Below, one piece after another: positions 36,858-48,100 of a stretch of DNA of 64,000 bases. A program made the position numbers and the translations under genes. This DNA comes from VRUE01 sp963844395 (GTDB taxonomy: Bacteria > Actinomycetota > Thermoleophilia > Solirubrobacterales > 70-9): contig CAWJNX010000001.1 in NCBI GenBank assembly GCA_963844395.1, forward strand, positions 806,001 to 870,000, in the 5' to 3' direction. The notes beneath the pieces were generated by a model, which was given only the letters and a program-made list of their open reading frames with translations, was not told the DNA's origin and ran no database searches. Position 1 is the stretch's first letter, and every line of letters starts with the position of its first letter.

Positions 36858-37778
36858 GTGGAGTTGAAGAGCCTGACCGAGCAGAAATCGCTTCTGGCCG
36901 AGCTGGCCCCAGGAAAACGGACCCGCCTGCGCCGGCTGCTGTTCGAGTTTGGGCCCGGCCACGGGACCCTGATGCTGCTGCCGATCGACCAGGGGATCGA
37001 GCACGGCCCGCGCGACTTCTTCCCCAACCCCGCCTCGAAGGACCCCGACTACCAGTTTCGGCTCGCGGTCGAGGGCGGCTACTCGGCGCTCGCCTGCCAG
37101 ATCGGGATGGCGAGCAAGTACTACCCCGACTACGCCGGCCAGGTGCCGCTAATCCTCAAGGTCAACGGCAAGACCGACATCCCCTCCTCGGCCAAGGCTT
37201 TCTCCACCTGCAACGCCGGCGTCGAGGACGCGGTGCGGCTCGGCGCCGACGCGGTCGGCTACACCCTCTACGTTGGCTCGCCGCGCCAGGACGAGGACCT
37301 CGCCCAGCTGCGGCGGGTGCGTGAAGACTGCGACCGCTATGGGATGCCGCTGATCGTCTGGTCCTACCCGCGCGGCGAAGCTGTCAACGCCAAGGGCGGC
37401 GCCAACTCCTTTTACGCGATCGACTACGCGGCGCGGATGGCGATGGAGATGGGCGCCGACGTGGTCAAGCTCAACATGCCGAAGATCGACTCCGGCAAGG
37501 ACAAGGACGCCCCGGCCCCCTACGACGAGATGGAAGTCGACCAGGCGGAGGCGATCCGCCACTGCGTCGCCTCCGCCGGCCGCGCGCTGGTGGTCCTGTC
37601 GGGCGGCTCCAAGGTAGGTGACGAGACCGTCCTCATCAACACCCGCGACATCATGCACGCGGGCGGCAGCGGCGTCATCTTCGGCCGCAACGTCTGGCAG
37701 CGAGAGTGGAACGACGCGCTGGAGATCATCGGGCAGATCAAGGAGACGTTGCTTTCCAGCGTCACGCGCATCCCGTAG
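36858..37778 (+). CDS. fbaB: Class I fructose-bisphosphate aldolase (DhnA type)
   Basis: 306-residue Schiff-base aldolase of the DhnA/FbaB archaeal-type family, cleaving fructose-1,6-bisphosphate in glycolysis and making it in gluconeogenesis. Features: LLPIDQGIEHGPRDFF near the start, GYTLYVGSPRQDEDLAQLRR, WSYPRGEAVNAKGG, the Schiff-base Lys in ADVVKLNMPK, and phosphate-binding VLSGGSKVGDE and GGSGVIFGRNVWQRE. GTG at 36858 follows AGGAGG. Divergent from the rhomboid-like gene. Confidence 0.9.
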   Translation: MELKSLTEQKSLLAELAPGKRTRLRRLLFEFGPGHGTLMLLPIDQGIEHGPRDFFPNPASKDPDYQFRLAVEGGYSALACQIGMASKYYPDYAGQVPLILKVNGKTDIPSSAKAFSTCNAGVEDAVRLGADAVGYTLYVGSPRQDEDLAQLRRVREDCDRYGMPLIVWSYPRGEAVNAKGGANSFYAIDYAARMAMEMGADVVKLNMPKIDSGKDKDAPAPYDEMEVDQAEAIRHCVASAGRALVVLSGGSKVGDETVLINTRDIMHAGGSGVIFGRNVWQREWNDALEIIGQIKETLLSSVTRIP

Positions 37779-37812
37779 GGGAGAGATCTCTCGCTCCTGG
37801 CCTTACCAAGGC

Positions 37813-38346
37813 ATGGGGCGGCACTGGATAGGCAGCGCGGTCCTGCTCACGGCGGTCGCGCTATTGATTCTGCGACCGTGGGAACAGGGCGGGGGCGAGA
37901 CTGGGCCGGCCTCAGCCAGGGCGGTCGTGACGAGGGTCGTCGATGGCGACACGATCGAGGCTCGGATCGATGGCGAGGAGGAGGACGTGCGGCTGATCGG
38001 CGTCGACACTCCGGAGACGGTGAAGCCCGGCGCGCCGGTCGAGTGCGGCGGACCGCTGGCGTCGCGGTTCACGCATGGTCTGCTGGACGGCAAGCGGGTG
38101 CGGTTGGTCGTCGGCGAGGAGCGGCGCGACCCCTACGGGCGCCTGCTCGCCTACGCCTACCTCGACCCTGCCATCGAGCCGCATACTGGCCCACGGGTGC
38201 GCTTCGTCAATGCGGCGCTGGTCCGCCGTGGCCTCGCTCGCACCCTGACGATCCCGCCCAACGACCGCTTCGCACCCCTGTTCGAGCGGCTGGAGCTGCG
38301 AGCCGCCAGGGCCGGACGAGGGCTCTGGGGCGCATGCGCACCGTAA
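37813..38346 (+). CDS. Thermonuclease (SNase-like) exported or membrane-anchored
   Basis: 177 residues. An N-terminal hydrophobic segment (WIGSAVLLTAVALLILRPW) suggests export or anchoring. SNase fold: AVVTRVVDGDTIEARIDG, the catalytic Arg in VRLIGVDTPET, Glu/Arg in GEERRDPYGRLLAYAYLD, and FVNAALVRRGLARTLTIPPN. ATG at 37813, 35 bp after the aldolase stop. It probably degrades extracellular nucleic acid. Confidence 0.87.
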   Translation: MGRHWIGSAVLLTAVALLILRPWEQGGGETGPASARAVVTRVVDGDTIEARIDGEEEDVRLIGVDTPETVKPGAPVECGGPLASRFTHGLLDGKRVRLVVGEERRDPYGRLLAYAYLDPAIEPHTGPRVRFVNAALVRRGLARTLTIPPNDRFAPLFERLELRAARAGRGLWGACAP

Positions 38347-38468
38347 GTCCCTAGTTGCGTTCGGCACATTCCCCGCCCGCATGCCTGCATCACCCTTTGC
38401 TACGGTCCGCCCCGGCCGGGACGTTCGACGCCGCCAGCGCGGAGCCGCCTCTCGGGCCGCCACTCGTT

Positions 38469-38708
38469 ATGAGAATGCGACAGAGCATCTCCCAGTTCGA
38501 GGTTGCCTTCGAGCAGGAGACCACCTTGGAGCGCCGCAGGCGCGAGCAGCTTCGCCGCCGCGCAGCCAACCGTTCGCGAGCGCGTCGCATCACGCGCAAC
38601 GAACACCATGGCAAGGTCCGGTTCAGCGTTCTTGCCGTCTGCCTGACCGCGACTGTCGTCGTAGTCGTCGTCGCGATGTTCGAGGCCCTCTCCTTCCTGA
38701 TGGCGTAG
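38469..38708 (+). CDS. Small single-span membrane protein
   Basis: 79 residues, not recognised. A basic cytoplasmic part (TLERRRREQLRRRAANRSRA) is followed by one membrane span (LAVCLTATVVVVVVAMFEAL). The ATG at 38469 opens MRMRQSISQFEVAFEQETTL. Highly charged N-terminus plus one C-terminal span resembles small regulatory membrane proteins. No neighbour suggests a function. Confidence 0.55.
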   Translation: MRMRQSISQFEVAFEQETTLERRRREQLRRRAANRSRARRITRNEHHGKVRFSVLAVCLTATVVVVVVAMFEALSFLMA

Positions 38709-38759
38709 CCGCAGACGAAGCAGCGAACCTCCCTCTCCGTTGAATAGACTCGCCCGCCG

Positions 38760-39329
38760 ATGGCACGACGCTCGCTGAAGCCACAGCTAAACCAGATCCG
38801 CGCCTGGGTCCGACAGGGCCGCACCGACGCCTGGATCGCGCACCAGCTGGAAATCTCGGCCTCCGAATTGCGCGAGTTCCGCAAACAGCACGACCTGACG
38901 GCCGACGAGGAGGACGGGGGGGCGACGGACGTCAACCTCCGCGACGAGATCGAGGCCGAGGTCGAGGCGGCGACCGCCGAAGAGGCCGATGAGGAGGAGG
39001 CCCCCGAGGAAGACGAGGGCGACGAGGAAGGCGGCGACGAGGAGAAGGACGAGGCCGGCGACGGCGAAGCCGGCGCGGCGCGTCCGCGGCGACGGCGACG
39101 GCGTGGCAGGCGGGGCGGCCGCGGCCGGCGCAAAGAGCTCGAGGCGACCTTCGACCACGGCGAGACCGAGGGCTACGGCCTCTGGCTCGATCCGGCGGTC
39201 AAAGACAACCCCGTGTACGCCGAGCACTGGGCTGGCAAACGCGAGGTAACGGTCAGCATCGAAGCGGACCGGATCGTGATCCGCAGGGCCGGGGACAACG
39301 AGTCTGAGGACGAAGGCCCACCCCGGTAG
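38760..39329 (+). CDS. Charged hypothetical protein with HTH-like N-terminus
   Basis: 189 residues. N-terminal helices LKPQLNQIRAWVRQGRTDAW and IAHQLEISASELREFRKQHD resemble a helix-turn-helix. A long acidic stretch of Glu/Asp follows, then an Arg/Gly-rich segment (RPRRRRRRGRRGGRGRRKEL), then a compact C-terminal part (YGLWLDPAVKDNPVYAEHWA, EVTVSIEADRIVIRR). The acidic/basic patches suggest nucleic-acid or ribosome association, but this is inference. The stop codon lies in the left arm of a 20-bp inverted repeat. Confidence 0.65.
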   Translation: MARRSLKPQLNQIRAWVRQGRTDAWIAHQLEISASELREFRKQHDLTADEEDGGATDVNLRDEIEAEVEAATAEEADEEEAPEEDEGDEEGGDEEKDEAGDGEAGAARPRRRRRRGRRGGRGRRKELEATFDHGETEGYGLWLDPAVKDNPVYAEHWAGKREVTVSIEADRIVIRRAGDNESEDEGPPR

Positions 39330-39426
39330 GGGTTCCACTTAACTTTTTCTGAAGGCAGTCGGTGGCCGTCCGAGAATGTCGCCGCAGAAGAAGTACAAGA
39401 CGTTCCACCCCTACCGGGGTGGGCCT
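39314..39426. repeat. Long-arm inverted repeat between convergent genes
   Basis: Perfect 20-bp arms at 39314-39333 and 39407-39426 enclose 73 bases. The left arm contains the stop of the 38760 gene, the right arm the stop of the convergent 39425 gene. A second, imperfect inner dyad (TTTTTCTG near 39343 with CAGAAGAA near 39385) is nested inside. It may terminate both genes, but the size and nesting resemble the palindromic elements at 41596 and 62801. Confidence 0.75.
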
Positions 39427-39751
39427 AGGTGACCAGCTGGCGGCCGCCGGCGAAGTCGGTCGCCCCGCGCAGGTAGAGCCAGAAGGCGGCGTCGGCGAGG
39501 GATTGAGGGTCGGTCTCGATGCCCGGTGCGGCATCCAGCGCCACCTGCAGGCACCAGTCGGTCCCCCGCCCGTACAGCTCGGCAAGCTCCGCCGCCCGAA
39601 AGGTCGGCCCGATGCGGCGGCGCAGCTCGTCGCGGACGGCGGCTACGACGCGATCGGCACGGCGTCGCTCACGAGGATCGTCGCGGAGTCCCTGGAGGAC
39701 CCGCCACCCCTCCTCCCATTGGAAGAGCGCGTTCTCGAGCGGGTAGCTCAC
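39425..39751 (-). CDS. Hypothetical helical protein
   Basis: 108 residues, not confidently recognised. Helical, with Trp-containing segments FQWEEGWRVLQGLRDDPRER and ELYGRGTDWCLQVALDAAPG, and a C-terminal LADAAFWLYLRGATDFAGG. No signal or membrane span. It starts 10 bp after... the large membrane protein gene on its other side is upstream on the same strand, so co-transcription is not excluded. Convergent with the 38760 gene. Confidence 0.6.
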   Translation of the reverse strand: MSYPLENALFQWEEGWRVLQGLRDDPRERRRADRVVAAVRDELRRRIGPTFRAAELAELYGRGTDWCLQVALDAAPGIETDPQSLADAAFWLYLRGATDFAGGRQLVT

Positions 39752-39761
39752 GGAGACGAGG

Positions 39762-41981
39762 CTACCCCGGCTGCTGAGGCACGTAACGCAGCGGCGCGTT
39801 ACGCGGGCCGCAGGCGGCGGGGTCTAGGCGACCGCGAACCCGCCAGACGGTGACCGGAGCGCTGCCATCGACGGGGGTCACCGCCCCCTCGCCGCGCAGC
39901 CAACCGGCCTCCGGGGAGGCGATTGGCTTGCCGGGCTCGATGAAGTTGAGGAAGGGAGAAGTGACCAGGTAGTCCAGCTCGGCGGCGTTGACGGCGCCGC
40001 GGAACCCACCGCAGTCGGGAATCGCGTTGAAGGCGCCGTGCGGGCCCTCGGCGCCGAGATAGCGAACCCGATTGGAGAGGTCGGTCCCGTAGAAGCCGTA
40101 CTGGAGGAAGCCGGCGGTGGTCCCCGCGAGGCCGATCCGGGCATCCTCGACCCCTCGCGCCCAGCGATAGGCCGAATCGAGCCGCATGCCCGGGATAGCC
40201 GTTTCGGGATCGGCATTGGCGAATCGGTCTCCGAGGTAGTCGCGCTGCAGCGGGTAGCCGATCACAACGACCGCCAGAACCAAAGCGGTAAAACCGCCAG
40301 CGACAGCCATACGCGACGCCCCCCGGCTGCGGGCAAAAAGCAGCGCCGCGGGGACAAGGACGAACAGCAGCGCGACCGACCACCCAAAGAGCCGATCCGG
40401 ATCGCGCAGCACGGCATCGGAGCGGTCGCTGACCACCAGGACGATCAGCAGCGCCCCAAGCAACCACCACGACTTCCTGGCGCGTAACCGAGGCGCAAGG
40501 GGCAAAAGGACGATCCCGGCCAGGAGTGCGGGGATCGCGTAGCGGATGTTGATCCCGAAGCCGACCGGAGCACCCTCGGCGCCGGCGGCGCTGAGCGGCG
40601 TGAAGACGTATGCGAGGAGGCCGACGAGGGCCACGCCACCCATCCATTGCAGGACGCGCTCTCGTCCCCAAAGCAGAGCGACCAACCCACCGGCAACGGC
40701 CCCACCGACGACGAGCGGCCAGAGGGTCCCGAAGGCCTGATCCAGACCTGGCCCGAAGTAGTCGCGCCAAACGCCGGTGTCGGTCGCGTAGTGGGCGATG
40801 CTGAAGTCCGGCCGTCCGCTCTGCAGCCGCTCCGGATGCGGCAACGAGATCGGCCCCAGGCTCTCCAGCTGAGGCAACGGATTCCCCGTCACGATCAGGT
40901 TGCGCAAATACCAGAAGCCGCCACCCGCCAGGGCCGCACCGAACCACCAAGCAGCAACAGCCCACCGGCGCCCGGCCGGCGCCAGAACAACAACGGCAAC
41001 GGTCAGCGCAGCGGCCATCGCCAGCGCAGTCAACTTCGTCCCCACGGCAAGGCCAGTGGCGAGCCCAGCGGCCGCAACGGCCCAGCCCGGTGACAGGTCG
41101 CGAGGCAAGTCGCGGTCCTTCGCCCAAGCGTTGACCAGAATCGCAATCGCAGCCAGGATCAGAGCAGCAGCCATCAGGTCGTTCTTGGCAGCCCCGGGCT
41201 CACGCACCACCAGCGTGTGGCACTCGAGCAGCACAGCAGCCGCAACCACAGTCAACGGCCCGCGCCCATACGGGCGGCCGATGCACCAAGCAGCGAAAAA
41301 CGCCATCCCCAGCCAACCGAAGTTCAGGAACAGCGAAAGCGTGTCGCGCTCAGTAAGCAGGATCCCCACGGAATGCAGCAGCTCCGAATTCTGCGGGTAG
41401 AACCAGTTGGTGAAAACGGTCTCGGTGTAGTGCAGCCCAGTAACCGAGTGGCCCTGCGCCATCTCCACTGCGAACGGCATGTGGTACCAGAGCGAATCGA
41501 AGTTGAAGATGCCCCTGTTCAGCGCATCCGCGGTCGTCAACCCCCAATGAGCAAACACCAGGGCAACGACCCCGATCGCGACAAATGCGTGGAGGGAGGG
41601 AGTGGGGGTCCCCTGTCCGGCTGCTGGGTTTTTCGCCTTGCGCTCAGTTTCGCTCGCCAAGTGGTCTGTGCGAAAAACAGGACGCCGCAGCCGGACAGGG
41701 GACCCCCACTCCCTCTCCGGTCCTAGCGTCCATGCAGTTGCCCCAGCCAACAGCAGTGATGCACCAACCAGGACTTCGGCATAGAGCAGGCCGAAGATGC
41801 CCAGCAACTCCGCGAGCCAGATGACCAGTGCGACGCCAACCACAGCCTCGACGAGACGCGCAGGCGCCCCCTCCCACTCGGGAAGCAACCGCCGCCGCAA
41901 GAGAACCGCGCTGAATCCCATGGAGAGGACCAGAGCGGCCAGCAGAGCGCCGCTGAGGAAGTAGGAGCCGGCGCTAACCAC
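39762..41981 (-). CDS. Large GT-C-like multi-span membrane protein carrying an in-frame palindromic element
   Basis: 739 residues with 12 or more membrane spans and an extracytoplasmic C-terminal domain (LAGTTAGFLQYGFYGTDLSN, GGFRGAVNAAELDYLVTSPF). The first large loop, FNFDSLWYHMPFAVEMAQGH, carries the acidic residue pattern expected in GT-C glycosyltransferases of the ArnT/PMT kind that use lipid-linked sugars; this assignment is inferential. Between spans 3 and 4, about residues 88-128, a 40-codon stretch (WGSPVRLRRPVFRTDHLASE then TERKAKNPAAGQGTPTPS) is encoded entirely by the 120-bp palindrome at 41596-41715 and breaks the hydrophobic pattern. Otherwise the frame is intact. Confidence 0.7.
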   Translation of the reverse strand: MVSAGSYFLSGALLAALVLSMGFSAVLLRRRLLPEWEGAPARLVEAVVGVALVIWLAELLGIFGLLYAEVLVGASLLLAGATAWTLGPEREWGSPVRLRRPVFRTDHLASETERKAKNPAAGQGTPTPSLHAFVAIGVVALVFAHWGLTTADALNRGIFNFDSLWYHMPFAVEMAQGHSVTGLHYTETVFTNWFYPQNSELLHSVGILLTERDTLSLFLNFGWLGMAFFAAWCIGRPYGRGPLTVVAAAVLLECHTLVVREPGAAKNDLMAAALILAAIAILVNAWAKDRDLPRDLSPGWAVAAAGLATGLAVGTKLTALAMAAALTVAVVVLAPAGRRWAVAAWWFGAALAGGGFWYLRNLIVTGNPLPQLESLGPISLPHPERLQSGRPDFSIAHYATDTGVWRDYFGPGLDQAFGTLWPLVVGGAVAGGLVALLWGRERVLQWMGGVALVGLLAYVFTPLSAAGAEGAPVGFGINIRYAIPALLAGIVLLPLAPRLRARKSWWLLGALLIVLVVSDRSDAVLRDPDRLFGWSVALLFVLVPAALLFARSRGASRMAVAGGFTALVLAVVVIGYPLQRDYLGDRFANADPETAIPGMRLDSAYRWARGVEDARIGLAGTTAGFLQYGFYGTDLSNRVRYLGAEGPHGAFNAIPDCGGFRGAVNAAELDYLVTSPFLNFIEPGKPIASPEAGWLRGEGAVTPVDGSAPVTVWRVRGRLDPAACGPRNAPLRYVPQQPG
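41596..41715. repeat. 120-bp long-arm palindromic element inside a coding region
   Basis: Perfect 29-bp arms at 41596-41624 and 41687-41715. Just inside, TGGGTTTTTCGCC and GCGAAAAACAGGACGCC form an inner dyad. The inner blocks recur at 62801-62917, whereas the outer arms differ between copies but are self-complementary within each. Its length is a multiple of three and it adds 40 codons to the host gene with no stop. Confidence 0.85.
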
Positions 41982-42002
41982 CGGGCACTCCGCCGAAGGT
42001 GA

Positions 42003-42398
42003 CTAGCCGCCGAGCCCGCGGACGACTATCGGGATCTCGCCTTCGGCAACCATGCCCTGCGCTCGCGCCTTGCGGCTGACCACGATCGGGTCGTCGGCAG
42101 TCTGGATGCGGCGATGTAGGCGCTTGTTCTCGCGCAGCATCTCGTGGAACTCGGCTTTGGCCGCGGTGGTCGCCGTGTAGGTCTTGATCAGGTCGATCGC
42201 CGGGTTCAGATATGAGTAGAGGACGGCGGCAAGTACGAAGGTGAGGGCGATACGGCCGACCCTGTCCCAGCGGATGCGGCTGCCGCCGCGACGGGCCGCC
42301 GGCTTGCGGCGGGCGGCGGGGCGGCGTCGGGGGCCGGAGGCGGCTGCCTTCCTGGGCCGAGATGCGGTTGAGCTCCGGCTCCGGGCGCGGGTTGCCAT
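42003..42398 (-). CDS. ftsB: FtsB/DivIC-like septum formation protein
   Basis: 131 residues. A basic cytoplasmic N-terminus (ARRKPAARRGGSRIRWDRVG), one span (IALTFVLAAVLYSYLNPAID), then a coiled coil (TAAKAEFHEMLRENKRLHRR) and a short C-terminal part ARAQGMVAEGEIPIVVRG. This topology and its place after enolase on the same strand are typical for FtsB/DivIC of the divisome. ATG at 42398, 34 bp after the eno stop. Confidence 0.82.
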   Translation of the reverse strand: MATRARSRSSTASRPRKAAASGPRRRPAARRKPAARRGGSRIRWDRVGRIALTFVLAAVLYSYLNPAIDLIKTYTATTAAKAEFHEMLRENKRLHRRIQTADDPIVVSRKARAQGMVAEGEIPIVVRGLGG

Positions 42399-42431
42399 GT
42401 CCGCTCATTTGCGGCCAAAGGCCGCATTCCT

Positions 42432-43730
<1,299 letters not shown>

Positions 43731-43759
43731 GGGCGCGCCAGTCTATTGGGGTGGGAGGA

Positions 43760-45137
43760 CTATTCGGAAGGGGGCGCTTCGGAGGGAGGCGCTTCAGACG
43801 GGGGTGCTTCGGAGGGCGGCGCCGTGGCGCCGGGAGCGCCCGGCGCCCCAGGCGGTCCTTCGGGTGCCGCTTCTCCCCCGCCGGCCGGGATCGGGCGCTG
43901 CGCCAGCGGGTTGCCCTGCGGCGCCAGCGGCGTGACCGTTCCCGGCTGCGCCGGGACGAGCTGGAAGACCGGGGCCGGGCAAGCTTCCGGGCGGCCCCCG
44001 TCCGGATCGGATTCGTAGCAAGCGGCTGGCGCCGTCGCGGGGTGTCCGTCGCTCTCGAAGTTCGCGCAGCGTTCGGTCATGTAGTCGGGGGCGCAGAAGG
44101 TGCGTGAGAGCCACCTGGTGTTGAAGTCGGCAACGAACTCATTGAAGTCTTCCTGTTCGAGCTGCTGGCCGAGCTGGCTTTTGATCTGGCCTTCGACTGC
44201 TTTCAGCTCTTCGACGGATTCCGGCGAGGAGTTCTGGACTTCGAAGATCGTGAAGCCGTTGGGAGATTCGAGCGGCCCTTCGAGCTGGCCTTCCACCCCC
44301 TCGAAGACGGCCGCGTCGACCGGTTCTTCGAGCGTGCCTTCTGCGACCGCTTTCTGCAGGCCGCCTTTTTCTTTAGTCGTCGGGTCTTCGGAGAACTCTT
44401 TTGCGGCTTTGGCCCAGTCTTTCGCCGTATTGGCTTCTTCCAGTTGGGCCAGCGCCTGCTCGGCTTTTTTCTGATCTTTGTTGACGATCAGGCGGACGTC
44501 GCGGCTGGGCGGTTGCGTGAACTGGGTCGCCTTGGCCGCCTCGTAGTAAGCCTCGACTTCGCTGTCGCTGGGAGTCGGCGGGTCTTCTTTCAGCTTTTCC
44601 TGGAGTTCTTTGCTGATGATCGTGAATTCAACCCGCTGGTCGACATCCTCCGAAGTGAATTTCGATTCTTTGAGGAATGCCTGGAACTGGGCTTCGGTCG
44701 GGAAGTTTTCTTTCTTGATTTTTTCGAGTTCTTTTTCGTTTTCCTGGTCGGTAACGGTGATGCCCATTTCTGCCGCCTGACCCCCCAGCCAAGCGAATTC
44801 GACCAGGCTGGTGAGCGCGGCTTCTTTCACTTCTTCGTACTGTTTCGTCCCCGGTTTCGGCGGTTTTTTCTGCCCGGCTTCGGCCGCCGCGACTTCGAGA
44901 GCGTGATCGAAGTCCTCCTGGCTGATTTCGCCGCTGTCCCCCGGCGCGTCCTCGACGAGGACGACGTCGCCGTCGGGAACGCTGGGATCGCCGACCCCGA
45001 CGGAGATCGCGACGATCGCGAAGAGGGCGACGAAGGCGCCGCCGAAGATCAGCAGGCCGAGACGGCGTGCGGCAGCTGACCCCGAAGGCCGCTTGGAGGC
45101 GCTGCGGCCCCCCCTTTGCCAGACGCCTTTCTCCCAC
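43760..45137 (-). CDS. SurA/PrsA-type peptidyl-prolyl isomerase lipoprotein-like foldase, one frame break
   Basis: Membrane-anchored foldase of about 458 residues when repaired. GTG at 45137 gives GERRLAKGG; a run of seven G near 45110-45116 then shifts the frame. With six Gs the frame continues RSASKRPSGSAAARR, a membrane span LGLLIFGGAFVALFAIVAIS, then a SurA_N helical domain (EAALTSLVEFAWLGGQAAEM) and a parvulin-like PpiC domain (RDVRLIVNKDQKKAEQALAQ, EKGGLQKAVAEGTLEEPVDA, PLESPNGFTIFEVQ). The C-terminal tail is Pro/Gly-rich and ends in four repeats of the type SEAPP. It follows mfd by 12 bp on the same strand. Confidence 0.85.
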
Positions 45138-45149
45138 CCCGGTCAGGAC

Positions 45150-48100
45150 TCACGAGGCCGGGAGCATATCTTTTTCGACCATAGGCGAGCTTCCCGCCTC
45201 GCGCAGCGCATCTGCCATCGCCAGCACCGCCGCGAGGCGAGCCTCGGGATCGTCCGGCACACGCACCGAGGCCGTTTTCTCCCGCCACTCGTACAAAGCC
45301 CCTTCAACCCGCTCACGCAGGGCGCTCGCCCCCTCCGAATCCAGCTCCACGCCGAGGACGCTGAGGCGGCCGCCGCGCAGCTCGACGCTCTCGGCGCCGG
45401 CCAGCCGCAGCTCGATCCGCGCCCGCTGCAGAGCCAGCAGGTTCTCGGCCTGTGCCGGCAGCGGCCCGAAGCGGTCGCTGAGCTCGTCGCGGATCGCGCG
45501 CAGCTCGCCGGGCGCGCGGGCGGCGGCGATACGGCGGTGGACGTCGATCTTCGCCGCCTCGAAGGGGACGAACGAGGCCGGCAGGTAGGCGTTGACGGGG
45601 ACGTCGAAGCGCAGCGGCTCGGGTGCCTCGCCGTCCGCCCCCTCCGCCGCGGCGCCGGCCGCCGCCACCGCCTCGTCGATCATCTGGCAGTAGAGCTCGA
45701 AGCCGACGGCGGCGACGTGGCCGGACTGCTCCTCACCGAGCAGGTCGCCGGCGCCGCGGATGTCGAGGTCGCGCATCGCGATCTTGAAGCCCGAGCCGAG
45801 CTCGGTGTGGTCGGCGAGGGTCGAGAGCCGCGCCGCGGCCTCCTCGGTCAGCGCCTCCGCCGAGGGGTAGAGCAGGTAGGCGAAGGCGCGCTCGCGAGAG
45901 CGCCCGACCCGGCCGCGGATCTGGTAGGCCTGGGCGAGCCCGAGCCGGTCGGCGCGCTCGACGATCAGCGTGTTGGCGGTGGGGATGTCGAGGCCGGACT
46001 CGATGATCGTCGTCGTCACCAGGCAGTCGGCTTCGCCGCGCAGGAAGCCAAGCATCGTCCGCTCCAGCTCCGCCTCGTCCATCTGGCCGTGGGCCTCGGC
46101 GACGCGGGCTTTGGGCACCAGCCCGCGCAGGCGTTCGGCGACCTCGGGCAGGCTGTCGATCCGGTTGTGGAGGAAGAAAGCCTGGCCGCCGCGCTCCAGC
46201 TCCCGCTCGATCGCCTTGCGCACCAGGTCCTCGTCGTAGGGGCCGACGTAGGTGCGGACCGGGCGCCGGCCCTCGGGGGGGGTCTCGATCGTCGAGATGT
46301 CGCGCAGGCCGGCGAGGCTCATCTGCAGGGTGCGGGGGATCGGGGTCGCCGAGAGGGCGAGGACGTCAACCTTTAGCTTCAGCTGGCGCAGCAGCTCCTT
46401 CTGCTTGACCCCGAAGCGCTGCTCCTCGTCGAGGATCAAGAGGCCGAGGTCCTTGGCGCGGACGTCGCGCGAGAGGAGCCGGTGGGTGCCGATCAGGATG
46501 TCGTTTTCGCCGGCTTCGAAGCGCTTCAACACCGCCTTCACCTCGGCCGGCTTGCGCAGCCGCGAGACCCAGTCGAGCGTGAAGGGCAGCTCGGCGAGCC
46601 GCTCGCGGAAGGTGCCGAAGTGCTGCTGGGCGAGGATCGTCGTCGGCGCCAACATCATCACCTGCTTGCCGTCGGAGGCGGCCTTGACGGCGGCACGCAG
46701 CGCCACCTCGGTCTTGCCGAAGCCGACATCGCCGCAGACCAGGCGGTCCATCGGCTGCTCGGACTCCATGTCGCCCTTGACCGCCTCGATCGCCTCAATC
46801 TGGTCGGCGGTCTCGCGGAAGGGGAACGCCGACTCCATCGCCATCTGCCACTCGCCGTCGGGCGGGTAGGGATGGCCCTTGCGGGTGCGGCGCTCGGCGT
46901 AGAGATTGAGCAGCTCGCCGGCCAGGGCGCCCGCGGCGCGGCGGGCGCGGGCCTTCATGTTCTGCCAGCGCTTGCCGCCGAGCGCCGAGAGGGTCGGTTC
47001 GCCGCCGGCGCCGGCGTAGCGGCTCAGCTTCGCCAGCTGGTCGGTGGGAACGTAGACCCGGTCCTCGCCCTTGTATTCGAGGTAGAGGTAGTCGCGGGTG
47101 ATGCCGCCCACCTCGCGGGTCTCGAAGCCGGCGAAGCGGGCGACGCCGTGGTCCTCGTGGACGACGTAGTCGCCGACCCGCAGGTCGCTGAATACGAGGC
47201 GGCCGCGGGCGGCGCCCGGGGCGCGCTCAGCGCCGCGGCGGCGGCGATGGACGAGACGCCGGAAGGGGTATACGGCGAGGCGCAGCTCCGGGCTGACGAA
47301 GCCCTCGCGCAGGCGCGCCTCGGCGAAGGTCAGCCCGGCGTCCGGCGAGAGCCGGGCGCCGTCGAGCAGCGAGGCGTCGATGCGGTCGAGCCCGTAGCGG
47401 GCGCGCTCCGCCTCGCCGTGGCTGTCGAAGGCGACGACGGTGCGGTAGCCGGAGCGGACCAGCTTCTCCAGCTCGGCCTCGGCCTCTTTGACGCTGCGCG
47501 CCGGTGACTCGGCGCGGGCGGCGCGGAAAGGATCCTCCTCCCCCGTTGACGGGCCGATTTCGCCAGCCGGAGCGTCGTTTTCGTCCCGTCGGCCGGGGTC
47601 GCCCGGGCTGCGTACGGTTAGGGCGGCGCGGGCGGCGAGCGGGGCGGCGACGTCAACGTAGAGGTGCTGGGCGTCGTCGGCGTGCATCGCCGTCGTCGCG
47701 TCCTCCCAGTGGTCGTGCAGCGCCGGCTCAATCTCCTCGGCGGCGGTGAGGATGACGGCGGCCGAGTCCGGGACGAGGTCGAGCGGCGGGCCGAACCGCT
47801 CCAGCGGCAGCGCCTCGGCGGGGCTCGGCGCCTCCCTGCCCTCTTCGGCCGCCTCCATCGCCGCCAGCTCGGCCTGCTCGCGATGCTCCAGGTCGAGCTC
47901 GGCGGCGGGGGCCAGCTCGACCCGCTCGGCCTCGCCCAGGGAGCGCTGGGTGAAGGTCGAGAACCAGCGCATCGACTCGACCTCGTCGCCGAAGAGCTCG
48001 ATCCGCACCGCCCGCTCCTCGGTCGCCGGGTAGACGTCGAGGATGCCTCCCCGCACCGCGAACTGGCCGCGCTCCTCGACCTGCTCGACCCGCTCGTAGC

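Noticed and set aside
39376..39432. 18-codon frame inside the inverted repeat (MSPQKKYKTFHPYRGGPR)
   Set aside because: Too short, weak ribosome-binding site, and mostly explained by the palindrome arm.
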